64,000 nucleotides of DNA, taken from Bacteroidota bacterium. GTDB lineage: Bacteria > Bacteroidota > Bacteroidia > SXHM01. The position numbers were made by a program, and so were the translations under genes. Below the pieces are notes generated by a model that was given only the letters and a program-made list of their open reading frames with translations, did no database searches and was not told the DNA's origin. The stretch spans positions 61,179 to 125,178 of the forward strand of contig CANKAM010000006.1 in the NCBI GenBank assembly GCA_947479755.1, in the 5' to 3' direction. Below, piece by piece: positions 8,300 through 17,400 of the stretch (position 1 is the first letter of the stretch; the number at the start of each line of letters is the position of its first letter).

Positions 8300-9196
8300 T
8301 TACGACTCTATTTTTGAAATTATATTTCTCAACTCACGTTCTGAGTTAAACTGAATGGTAATTGTTCCGTTTCCTGCGCGGGTTGCTTTCAACTTTACTT
8401 TTGCGTCTAGAATTGTTGAAAGGGCTTCATTCATTTTCTGCAACTCAAATGACAAGGGCATTGCAGAAGCAGGCGGAGTTTTCTTCACATGATTTTTCAA
8501 TCCGCGAACCACATCTTCCACTTCACGTACCGAAAGTTCTTTGTCTAAAATCTGCTGAAAAGCTTCTTTCTGTTTTGCAGGGTCTTCAATATTAATCAAC
8601 GAACGGGCATGACCCATTGAAATCTTTTTATCACGGATTGCCAACTGAATTTCAGGCGGTAGTTTCAATAAGCGCAAATAGTTGGCAACGGTTGAACGCT
8701 GTTTCCCAACTCGCTCACTCAACTCTTCCTGTGTCAATTTTACCTCTTCCACCAATCGTTGGTAGCTGATGGCAATTTCAATCGCATCTAAATCTTCGCG
8801 TTGAATATTTTCAACCAGGGCCATTTCCAGCATGCTCTGGTCGTTGGCAATGCGGATAAAGGCAGGTATTTCTGATAAACCCGCCAGTTGCGAAGCACGA
8901 AATCTTCTTTCGCCCGAAATAATCTGGTATTTATCATACCCCATTTTGCGCACAGTAATAGGTTGAATAACCCCTAACGATTTAATAGAAGCTGCAAGTT
9001 CTTCCAAGGCTTGTTGCTCAAAATGAGTTCGCGGCTGAAAAGGATTTATCTCAATGCTGCTGATTGGAATAGCGCTTACTCCCCCCGCCACTTTCGTAGC
9101 TGCACTTGAATCAATTCCCGCAGTTATATCGGTTCCGGCATCTTCAAGCAAAGCACTTAATCCTCTGCCCAGCGCACTTTTTTTATTGTTGCTCAT
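8300..9196 (-). CDS. parB: Chromosome-partitioning protein ParB (CTPase, parS-binding)
   Basis: A 298-residue ParB/Spo0J protein. The N-terminal GRGLSALLEDAG (about residues 10-21) is the usual ParA-interacting tail. The ParB/Srx nuclease-like (CTPase) domain carries ISGERRFRASQLAG (GERRFRA at 95-101). A central helix-turn-helix (about 140-200, TQEELSERVGKQRSTVANYLRLL) binds parS, and the C-terminus dimerises. ParB loads onto parS near the origin and, with ParA, segregates the chromosome. It overlaps the end of parA by 14 bp, so the two are translationally linked. Confidence 0.96.
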   Translation of the reverse strand: MSNNKKSALGRGLSALLEDAGTDITAGIDSSAATKVAGGVSAIPISSIEINPFQPRTHFEQQALEELAASIKSLGVIQPITVRKMGYDKYQIISGERRFRASQLAGLSEIPAFIRIANDQSMLEMALVENIQREDLDAIEIAISYQRLVEEVKLTQEELSERVGKQRSTVANYLRLLKLPPEIQLAIRDKKISMGHARSLINIEDPAKQKEAFQQILDKELSVREVEDVVRGLKNHVKKTPPASAMPLSFELQKMNEALSTILDAKVKLKATRAGNGTITIQFNSERELRNIISKIES

Positions 9197-10004
9197 TTTC
9201 TTCTACGTCAATTATTTTTTCACTTTCCTTCATGCGGGTCAATTCATTCTTCTGAAGAATTTCGCGCGCAAAGTTAAGGTAATTGGTTGCGCCTTTTGAT
9301 TCGGCATCGTACATAATAACCGATTCGCCAAAGCTTGGAGCTTCGCCCAGCTTAGTATTGCGGTGTATGATGGTATCAAACACCATGTGTTGAAAATGTG
9401 TTTTTACTTCTTCTACTACCTGGTTACTCAAACGCAAACGCGAGTCATACATAGTAAGCAAAATGCCTTCTAAATCCAAGGCAGGGTTCAGGCGGGTTTG
9501 CACAATTTTAATGGTGTTAAGCAATTTGCCCAGACCTTCCAATGCAAAATATTCGCACTGCACAGGAATGATTACCGAATCGGAAGCGCAAAGGCTGTTG
9601 AGTGTAATCAAGCCCAATGAAGGCGAGCAATCAATGATGATGAAATCGTAATCGTCTTTTACTTTGGCTAACTGCGCTTTCAGCATCTGCTCGCGATTAG
9701 GCAGGTTCACCAATTCTATTTCCGCTCCTATCAGGTCAACATGGCCGGGAATAAGGCTAAGGTTAGGTGTGCTGGTTATAAGAACAGCGTCTTTAGGCTC
9801 TGTTTCACCTATTACTACCTCATAAATACTCAGTTTAATGTTCTTGGGGTCAAAGCCAACGCCCGAAGTAGCATTTGCCTGCGGGTCGGCATCTATCAAC
9901 AACACTTTATGCTCCAGCACAGCAAGACTGGCTGCAAGATTAATAGCAGTAGTAGTTTTACCCACCCCACCTTTTTGATTGGCAATTGAAATTATTTTGC
10001 CCAT
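9183..10004 (-). CDS. parA: Chromosome-partitioning ATPase ParA (Soj)
   Basis: A 273-residue ParA-type ATPase without an N-terminal DNA-binding domain, as in chromosomal Soj. The deviant Walker A KGGVGKTT is at residues 11-18, the switch I region is LIDADPQANATSGVG and Walker B is FIIIDCSPSLGL. The start MGKIISIANQKGG is standard. An SD-like AAGGAG and a TAAATTTG element (complement of 10034-10041) precede it. The remarkable 21-bp repeat array begins about 180 bases upstream of its start. Confidence 0.96.
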   Translation of the reverse strand: MGKIISIANQKGGVGKTTTAINLAASLAVLEHKVLLIDADPQANATSGVGFDPKNIKLSIYEVVIGETEPKDAVLITSTPNLSLIPGHVDLIGAEIELVNLPNREQMLKAQLAKVKDDYDFIIIDCSPSLGLITLNSLCASDSVIIPVQCEYFALEGLGKLLNTIKIVQTRLNPALDLEGILLTMYDSRLRLSNQVVEEVKTHFQHMVFDTIIHRNTKLGEAPSFGESVIMYDAESKGATNYLNFAREILQKNELTRMKESEKIIDVEENEQQ

Positions 10005-10182
10005 TTAGTTTTCTCCTTTTTAAAATTGAAACGCAAATTTAATTGAAAAAAGCGGTATAGGGTTTATTGTTGAAAAGTTGTTGGGGTGAAAAGTAAAAGC
10101 CGGGGCTAATGCGCGGGCTTTTTGCAATAAATAAAAAACGCTGATTCACAACAACAATTTCATTTCCTTGAGCGCTTCTTTT

Positions 10183-10640
10183 GAAACTCATTGTATTTCT
10201 TTCGGAACGTTATTCTTTTCCTGAAGAACGTATATTAATTCTTGAGGAACGATTACTGTTGCAGGCGGAACGTATATCGTTTCATGGAAAACGATGACTG
10301 TTTCTTTTGAAACGATTACTGTTGCAGGCGGAACGCATGTCACTGCGTCAGGTGAAGGGAGGATTTCCTAACTTGAAATGAGGATTTCGCGAAGTGAAAC
10401 GAGGTGTTCTTGATGTGAAGCGAGGTTTTCTTTAGTTGAAAGGAGGTGTTCCTTACCTGAAGCGAGGTGTTCTTGACTTGAAGCGAGGTGTTCCTGAGAT
10501 GAAGCGAGGTGTTCTCAACTTGAAGCGAGGACTTCCTGACTTGAAGGGAGGCCTTTTTTGAGTGAAGCGAGGATTTCGGGAAGTGAAACGGGGATTTCGG
10601 GAAGTGAAACGGGGATTTCGCGAGTTGAAGCGAGGTTAAC
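10183..10640. repeat. Tandem array, about 22 units of 21 bp, upstream of parA
   Basis: A GAA core recurs at 10183, 10205, 10226, 10247, 10268, 10288, 10309, 10331, 10354, 10375 and then every 21 bp without a slip from 10375 to 10627 (thirteen cores). Two subfamilies are visible: the parA-proximal eight units read roughly GGAACGNTTANT, the rest TGAAGCGAGGTGTTC. Spacing in the first part varies by 1-2 bp. The long open frame across it on the minus strand (seven-residue repeats such as NTSLQVK) follows from a 21-bp period without stops, so I do not call a gene. The rest of the 10005-10763 gap holds the parA leader and a terminator. Confidence 0.92.
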
Positions 10641-10704
10641 CCCGGTGACAATGAATGATTTATAAATCAGGGTGTGATTTTATCGAATCTGACATTTTGT
10701 CAAT

Positions 10705-10740
10705 AAAAAAGTCCCCTCGCCTAAGGCGAGGGGACTTTAT
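10705..10740. terminator. Terminator downstream of the PorP/SprF-like gene
   Basis: The hairpin AAAGTCCCCTCGCCT / AGGCGAGGGGACTTT has a one-base loop and A/T tracts on both sides. It lies 24 bases beyond the stop of the minus-strand gene ending at 10764. Confidence 0.9.
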
Positions 10741-10763
10741 ATTTATTAACCCTCTACTAAATC

Positions 10764-12212
10764 TTATTTATAGATATGCACCCAAGCTTTCTCCTGAAGA
10801 CCTGAAGCACGTACTTTCTTCATTTCCTTCAAAGCAGGATCCAATGCATCAAAACGCTCAGAATATACATAGTACCAACCTCTTTGTGTGTTGTGTACAA
10901 TAATAGCTTTCACGTTTTGTTTCGCCCATATTGCTAAGTCTTTATCTGCACGTTTAACATCTTTAAACGATTCAATAACTACATAATATCCTTTTTCAAG
11001 TGATACCTCTTTATAAGTGCCGTCTTCACCTTTTATCATTCGTTTCAGAATGTCTTTCACCTGATTGGTATCAAGTTGTGCCGGTTTCTGAGTTTCAATT
11101 TTCTTGTTCAGATCATTGATGTCTTTTTCCAGTTTTTCAATGCGCTGCTGGTGGTCATCTAATTTACCATTTTGAGAAGCATCGCTTTCTTTAATTCTGG
11201 CTTGTTCAGCTTTCAGGCTGTCAAGTTGCTCTACCATGCTAAGCTGATTATTTTTCAAATCATCAATAGCTTTTTCCAATTCATCATTTTTGTTTTTGTT
11301 GCCTGACAAACGGAAACCTGCCATTATCTCGTGTGTTCCGTTTCCGCGTGATGAAATTCCGCTGCTTCCTGCAAACTCATAAGCATACGCTACGGTAAAC
11401 TGATCGGCCACTTTAAATCCTAATGAAGGAATAATTCCTCCTGATGTGCGGTAAGTAGCACCCAACCAGATAATGTCTTTGTAGCTAAGGTTCAGGCTAC
11501 CATCAATCTGAGTTGCTTTTGAACTGTTGCGCAACAATACCGAAGGCTGTATAAACCATTTGTCTTTGATTATGAATTTGTAGCCCAAGTATCCTACCAT
11601 TGCTCTGCGCAACGTAAATTTACGAGCATCCTGACTTGCTTCTGCATAGCTTATTTGTGTTTCAAAAAGCTGTGGAATAGCAAAACCAAGTTCCAGACCT
11701 TTAATGTTGTAACGCAAACCGAAATCAATATTGAAAGCTGTTCCGTTAATAGAACTTCCGTTTTGAAGAAGCGGATCAGAGTTATCATCAACAACTGCAC
11801 TGCCAAGGTTTATTTTATTGTCAACAAAACCTAAAGAAGCTCCGAAAGCTATGCTGTGAACTATCTTTTTAGAGAAATGAAAACGGTGTGCGTAGGTAAA
11901 ACTTCCTGCAATGCGCTGATATAAGTCAGTGCGGTCGCTTGAAATTGTTCCTCCTAATCCTATGTTTCCTTTTCCGATAGGGCTGTGAACGCTAAGGGTG
12001 TTAGTTACCGGTGCTCCTTCTAATCCAACCCACTGTCTGCGGTGGTTAAGGAAACCTACAAGGTAACCTTGGTCACCTGCGTTGGCAGGGTTAAACAGGT
12101 AACGATTATTGTAATACAAATCGTTCAACGGAAGTTGTTGCGCAAAACCTGCAAATGCTATGATGGAGAGGCAGAGTGCGCTGATTAATTTTTTCAGGTA
12201 GTTATAGTTCAT
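10764..12212 (-). CDS. PorP/SprF family T9SS membrane protein with C-terminal SPOR-like domain
   Basis: A 482-residue outer-membrane protein. A signal peptide ends at about residue 25 (FAGFAQ). Residues ~26-300 match the PorP/SprF family (LYYNNRYLFNPANAG, FLNHRRQWVGLEGAP), beta-barrels needed to present certain type B T9SS cargo. A charged coiled coil follows (about 305-385), then a short SPOR-like domain (GYYVVIESFKDVKRADK to the end) that may contact peptidoglycan. The fusion of barrel, coiled coil and SPOR-like domain suggests outer membrane-to-wall tethering. It lies 45 bases after the type B adhesin gene, the usual SprB/SprF-like pairing, and the two are probably co-transcribed. Confidence 0.85.
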   Translation of the reverse strand: MNYNYLKKLISALCLSIIAFAGFAQQLPLNDLYYNNRYLFNPANAGDQGYLVGFLNHRRQWVGLEGAPVTNTLSVHSPIGKGNIGLGGTISSDRTDLYQRIAGSFTYAHRFHFSKKIVHSIAFGASLGFVDNKINLGSAVVDDNSDPLLQNGSSINGTAFNIDFGLRYNIKGLELGFAIPQLFETQISYAEASQDARKFTLRRAMVGYLGYKFIIKDKWFIQPSVLLRNSSKATQIDGSLNLSYKDIIWLGATYRTSGGIIPSLGFKVADQFTVAYAYEFAGSSGISSRGNGTHEIMAGFRLSGNKNKNDELEKAIDDLKNNQLSMVEQLDSLKAEQARIKESDASQNGKLDDHQQRIEKLEKDINDLNKKIETQKPAQLDTNQVKDILKRMIKGEDGTYKEVSLEKGYYVVIESFKDVKRADKDLAIWAKQNVKAIIVHNTQRGWYYVYSERFDALDPALKEMKKVRASGLQEKAWVHIYK

Positions 12213-12257
12213 AATGCTGTGTTTTAAATTCGTTTATATGGTTCTGTTACCTGTCTG

Positions 12258-14315
12258 TTAGTTTTTGTTTCTTAAAATTGAAATAGCTCCGTCATATTCT
12301 TTTTCGGTACCGCTGCAGGTTACTACATAGTAATAAGTGGCTTCCGGAAGCTTTTCTCCTTTGTAAGTTCCGTCCCAATCATTCTGGTAAGCGGTTGAAG
12401 AGTAAACTTCAATACCCCAACGATTGAAAACTTTAACTACGCAATCTGAATACAGATTTACGTTTTTGATTTTCCAGAAATCATTAAATCCGTCACCATT
12501 AGGTGTAAAAAGGTTTACTGTCTCAAATGTGTAATCAGCATTTACCGTTACGATAACATCGGCAGTATTTACACAACCGTTATCATCAGTTCCTGTAACC
12601 GTGTAAGTAATGGTTTCAAGCGGAGAAACTGAAGTTGGGTCATATACATTAGCATTATCTAAGTAGGTTTCCGGAGACCAATTGTAGAACGTGGCACCAG
12701 CAGCCCATAAAGGAACATTGTATCCAAGGCTTACCAATGTGTCATTACTTGCAGTAACGTTAGGCAAAGCCCAAACTAAAACATCAATGGTATCTTTTTG
12801 CTGACAACCGTGTTCATCAAAAACGTTTACAATATATTGTCCTGTTACGGTAACTGTTATTGTTGCTGTTGTTTGCGCATTTGACCAGATAGCGCTTTGT
12901 CCATCTTCAAGGTCAACCGAGAGGTCAACACTTCCTCCATCGCAGAAAGCAAGTGGACCTGCTGCTGCAATATGCGGAGTTGGCAATGCCCAAACATTTA
13001 CGTTTGCTGTTGCAGTATCGCGGCAACCTTCGGTGCTTGAAACAACCAGCGTTACAGGGTAAGTACCTGCCCAGCCATATTGGTGTGAAGGACTTTGTGC
13101 AACACTTGCATCGTTATCACCATACGTCCAAAGGTAACCTTCAATAACTGAACCACCTGATGTTGATGTATTCACAAAATCTGTGATAAATCCTGTACAA
13201 ACTTCATTGTAAGTGAATGAAGCACTTGGACCCGGATTGATAGTTATTGATTGGGTAGCTGAGTTCACGCAACCATAAGAAGATGTTCCTGTAAGATTGA
13301 TTGTATATGTTCCTTCAGAAGCATAAACGTGTGAAGGATTAACAATACTTGAAAACTGAGTATCTCCGAATGACCACAAATAATCTATTGAACCAACCTG
13401 ATTTGAACTTTGATTTAAGAATTGAACCGGAGCACCTTCGCACTCACCTGTGAAGTTAAAAATAATAACCGGAAGCGGAGCAATTGTTACAAAGTCTGTA
13501 GTTTCAGAAGAGCATCCCTGATCTGTAGTTACACGCAGTGTTACAGGATAAAACCCGGCACTCAGAAATTCAAAATCAGCTTCTTCACCTGTCTCGTCAC
13601 CAAAAATATTGTCGTTGTTAAAATCCCAGGTATAACCTGTAACTGTGCCTGATGTTACATTTGCTGATGCAGTGAAATGAGTAATGTCACCAATACAAAC
13701 GTTTTCAAATGTAAATGTTGCATTTGGCAGAGGATTAACAGTAACTGTATTATAAACCTGTGATACACATCCAAGGTTAGAAACTACCTGCAAACCTGCA
13801 GTATATGTTCCAGAATTCTGGAAATCGTGTGCTACGGTTTGTCCGCTTCCATCATTGAAGAAACCGTTGTTATCAAAATCCCAGTTCCATGAAGCAATAC
13901 TGCCCGGTGAAACTGTGCTTGTGCTTGTTAATGTGGTTGGCTCTCCTTTGCAAACATCATTTGCTGTAAAAGCTGCGTTTGGAAGAGGATTTACAACTAC
14001 GTTTAAATATACAGTTGCTGTTTCAGACAAATTGGTTGTTACTTCCAATCCTACAGGAAATGTTCCCGAAGAAGGAAGAATTCCATTGATGACTGAACCC
14101 GATGCATCATCAAAGCTGCCGTCATTATCCAAATCCCAGTTCCACGAAATAATGGTTCCGCTGGTGGTGCTTGATGTGCTTGTTACAATTGTTGTACTTC
14201 CCTCGCAAACTGTTGTTGAAGTAAAACTAGCTGTTACGTTTCCTCCCGCAAAACTTTTTACGGATAGGATAGATAGCAGCCCCATCCCTATTGCTTTAAC
14301 GTATGATTTATTCAT
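12258..14315 (-). CDS. PKD-repeat surface adhesin with T9SS type B (gliding motility-associated) C-terminal domain
   Basis: A 685-residue secreted protein with a signal peptide (1-23, ending KSFAG). At least five PKD-like domains follow, recognised by the WNWDFDNNG / WSFGDTQFS / YTWDFNND pattern and a Y--AG-Y-V-L-V strand, then an Ig-like segment. The C-terminal ~95 residues (NLFTPNGDGFNDFW, VKVFNRWGIEVY, DWDGTYKGEKLPEATYYYV) form the type B sorting domain, also called the gliding motility-associated C-terminal domain. Its PorP/SprF-like partner gene follows 45 bases downstream. The likely role is adhesion or gliding; the ligand is unknown. PKD units are similar enough to make the DNA repetitive. 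Confidence 0.88.
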   Translation of the reverse strand: MNKSYVKAIGMGLLSILSVKSFAGGNVTASFTSTTVCEGSTTIVTSTSSTTSGTIISWNWDLDNDGSFDDASGSVINGILPSSGTFPVGLEVTTNLSETATVYLNVVVNPLPNAAFTANDVCKGEPTTLTSTSTVSPGSIASWNWDFDNNGFFNDGSGQTVAHDFQNSGTYTAGLQVVSNLGCVSQVYNTVTVNPLPNATFTFENVCIGDITHFTASANVTSGTVTGYTWDFNNDNIFGDETGEEADFEFLSAGFYPVTLRVTTDQGCSSETTDFVTIAPLPVIIFNFTGECEGAPVQFLNQSSNQVGSIDYLWSFGDTQFSSIVNPSHVYASEGTYTINLTGTSSYGCVNSATQSITINPGPSASFTYNEVCTGFITDFVNTSTSGGSVIEGYLWTYGDNDASVAQSPSHQYGWAGTYPVTLVVSSTEGCRDTATANVNVWALPTPHIAAAGPLAFCDGGSVDLSVDLEDGQSAIWSNAQTTATITVTVTGQYIVNVFDEHGCQQKDTIDVLVWALPNVTASNDTLVSLGYNVPLWAAGATFYNWSPETYLDNANVYDPTSVSPLETITYTVTGTDDNGCVNTADVIVTVNADYTFETVNLFTPNGDGFNDFWKIKNVNLYSDCVVKVFNRWGIEVYSSTAYQNDWDGTYKGEKLPEATYYYVVTCSGTEKEYDGAISILRNKN

Positions 14316-14369
14316 TCTTAATTTATTAGTTATATGATAATTTGTACCTGTAGAATATGCTTATTAATA

Positions 14370-14404
14370 AACCTCCCCGTTTTTCAATGAAAAACGGGGA
14401 GGTT
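14370..14404. terminator. Hairpin terminator after the giant adhesin gene
   Basis: AACCTCCCCGTTTTT / AAAAACGGGGAGGTT with a five-base loop lies 10 bases after the stop of the minus-strand gene ending at 14415. The T-tail on the minus strand is weak, so it could also act as a 3' stabilising hairpin between the two adhesin genes. Confidence 0.75.
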
Positions 14405-14414
14405 ATTTTGTTGA

Positions 14415-17400
14415 CTATTTGTCAACTGTAATTCGTTTAACTTCTGTTCCTGTTTGTGATATAAACTGAACGATGTAAATACCGGCTGCCAATTCAATAT
14501 CAGAGTAGTTGCGGACAAATGTATCTGCATTTACTGTGAACTGTTCTGCCATCAGCAATTTACCTTCAATAGTCATCACATTCACCTGAATGTCTCCTAT
14601 AATTCCTGTGCTGGTGTAGTTTAAAGTAAACTGACCATGGTTAGGGTTCGGATAAACATTCAATACACTTGCATCAGCATTCGGATCGTTAATACCGATG
14701 TTGTTGGTATCAATAACCCAGATAACTGTGTCGCTTCCGCAAGCATTGGTTACAATCAGAGTAACTGTGTAAGTTCCTCCTGCTGCATACGTATGAACTG
14801 GATTTTGGTCTGTTGAAGTTCCGCCATCACCAAAGTTCCAATCGTAGCTTGTTCCGTTATCTGACTGGTTGCTGAACTGAACCACTGAACCTGAAGCAAA
14901 CCAATTAAATGCTGCTACAGGAAGTGGGCTGGTATAACCAACTTCAACTGAAATACTTGCAGAACAACCTGATGCATCCGTAACTGTAACCAGTTGTGTA
15001 CCTGAAGTTACATTAGTGAATTCTCCAGTGCTGTTGCTGTTTCCGTTTGAAGTGTAAGTATATGGTGCTGTTCCGCCAGCAGCTTCAACAATGAACGAAC
15101 CGCTATCATCACCTTCGCATGATGAAGGAGAAGAAGATACTGCACTCACTGTAAGAGCAGCAGGTTGTGTTACTACAACTATAGAAGCTACTTCGCAACC
15201 GTTTGCATCACGCACTACAACTGTGTATGTTCCGGGAGCAAGGTTAGTAAATGAACCCGAAGACTGATAAGTAATACCTCCGTTGAATGAATACTCATAA
15301 GGAGCATCACCACCGGTTGCAGTTACATCAATCATTCCATCACCTTGTCCGTTGCATGATACAGGAGTTGCAGTTGTTTCTATAGTAAGCAATTCAGCCG
15401 GCTCTTCCACAGTTACATCAACAGTAGTTGAGCAACCGTTTGCATCAGTAACCGTGATTGTGTAATCACCTGCCGCCAATTCACCAAATACATTGCTGCT
15501 TTGTGTGGTTGTTCCTCCATCGCTTGAGTAGGTGTAAGCACCTGTTCCGCCTGTTGCAATAACAACAACTGAACCTGAAGCATCACCTGTGCAGGCAATA
15601 TTCTGAACATCAGCTGTTGCAGCAAGTGCTTCAGCTGGCTCTGTTATAACCACACCTTCTGAAACAGAACAACCGTTCTCATCTGCAACAACTAGAACAT
15701 ACGTTCCTGCTGCCAGTCCGCTGAATGAAACTGTAGGCTGGAAAGTATTACCACCATCAACCGAGTATTGTAAAACACCTGTTCCACCGGTTGCAGTAAC
15801 CTCAATAGAACCTGATGCATCACCATTGCACAACACAGGTTGTGAAGTAGCATCTAATACAATAGCCGCAGGTTCACTTATAGTAACCGTAACAGTTTCT
15901 GTACAACCGTTAGCAAGTGTAATCACATAAGTTCCCGCAGCAAGTCCGCTGAACACATTACCTGATTGCGCAGGTCCGCCATTAAGTGAGAAGGTTATAG
16001 GAGAATTTCCACCTGTAACGTTAATTGTAATGCTACCATTTTCGTCACCGTTACATGTTGGCTCAACTACATCTACAGTATACACCGGAGGATCAGAAAC
16101 AGTAACTGTATAAGTAACTACTGTTTCGCAACCCCAATTTGTTGTAACTGTTAAGGTTACATCATAATCACCGGCTGTGTTGTAAACGTGAGTTGGGTTT
16201 ACATCTGTGTTAATTCCGCTTCCATCACTAAACTCCCACTCATGACTAACAATTGATGTACCTCCACTTGGATCAACTGTTGCAGTTGAAGTAAAGTAGA
16301 TAATCTCACTTACACATGAAGGTGCATATGTGTAGTCAGCAACAGGAACAGGAGTAACATTTACATCAAAACTGCATGTAGCTGTGTTACCTGAAGCATC
16401 TGTTACTTCAAATGTATTAGTAGTTATACCCAACGGGAATACTGAACCGCTTGGTAAACCTGCTGTCTGAACAAGAGTTTCACCCGGGCAATTGTCAGAT
16501 GTAGTAACCGTGAAGGTAACAACATCGCCATCGCATGCAATGATATCATCTGAGCAGGTAATAACCGGTGCTTCTGCATCATTAACTGTTACCATAAACT
16601 CGCAGAAAGATATGTTTCCGTATTGGTCTTCAGCTGTGTATTCCTGTAAGGTAGTTCCGACAGGGAACACATCACCTGTAGTATAACCTGTTCCATCTGT
16701 TTGTGTAACAGTAACCGGACCAGTGCAGTTATCAGGTGTATTACCACCTTCATTAAGACTAAATACGAAGTCAATACCTTCTGAGTCATCCCACGGACCT
16801 GAAGTTGAAGGAGCAAGAACTCCTTCGCTGCCGTAATCGCCAGCTGTACTAACTTCCCAGAAGTAATCAAATCCGGCTGTTCCGTTTGCAACAATACTCA
16901 TCCAATACTCCGTTCCGCCTGCGCTGCCACAAAGAGTAACTGGTGTTGAAAGATTGAAATCATACTCATAAATATCAAAGCCAAAGTTTGATCCTTGATA
17001 AGAAGTAGTCCATTCTGATGGTGTAACGTTAACAGTGTTAAGGATATTACCCGGCTCTCCGTTGTTATCATCGTAGAAAATAACATCAAAATCAGAAACC
17101 GCAGTTGGAGAAGTAACAAAGAAATTAGCTGTTACATTGCTGATATCGTAACAATCTCCGTCAGCAACTACAAAATTGTCAGCTCCAATGTTCGGGAATG
17201 TTGAATTAGAAACAAATCCGTTTTCCAAAGCATTTCCTAATTGCTCCATAATCTGTTGGAAACCTGTTGGCGCATCATATATAACTGTTGCACCGCAAAC
17301 ACCTAGGTCGTTATCAACCTCAATGTCGCCAGGACAAGTAATTTCAGGTGCTTCCACATCAGAAACAACTACATCAAAACTGCATGTAGAGGTATTACCC

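Noticed and set aside
10340..10651. Minus-strand 103-residue frame of seven-residue repeats
   Set aside because: The 21-bp period creates heptads in every stop-free frame; the array has the properties of intergenic DNA and no conserved start.
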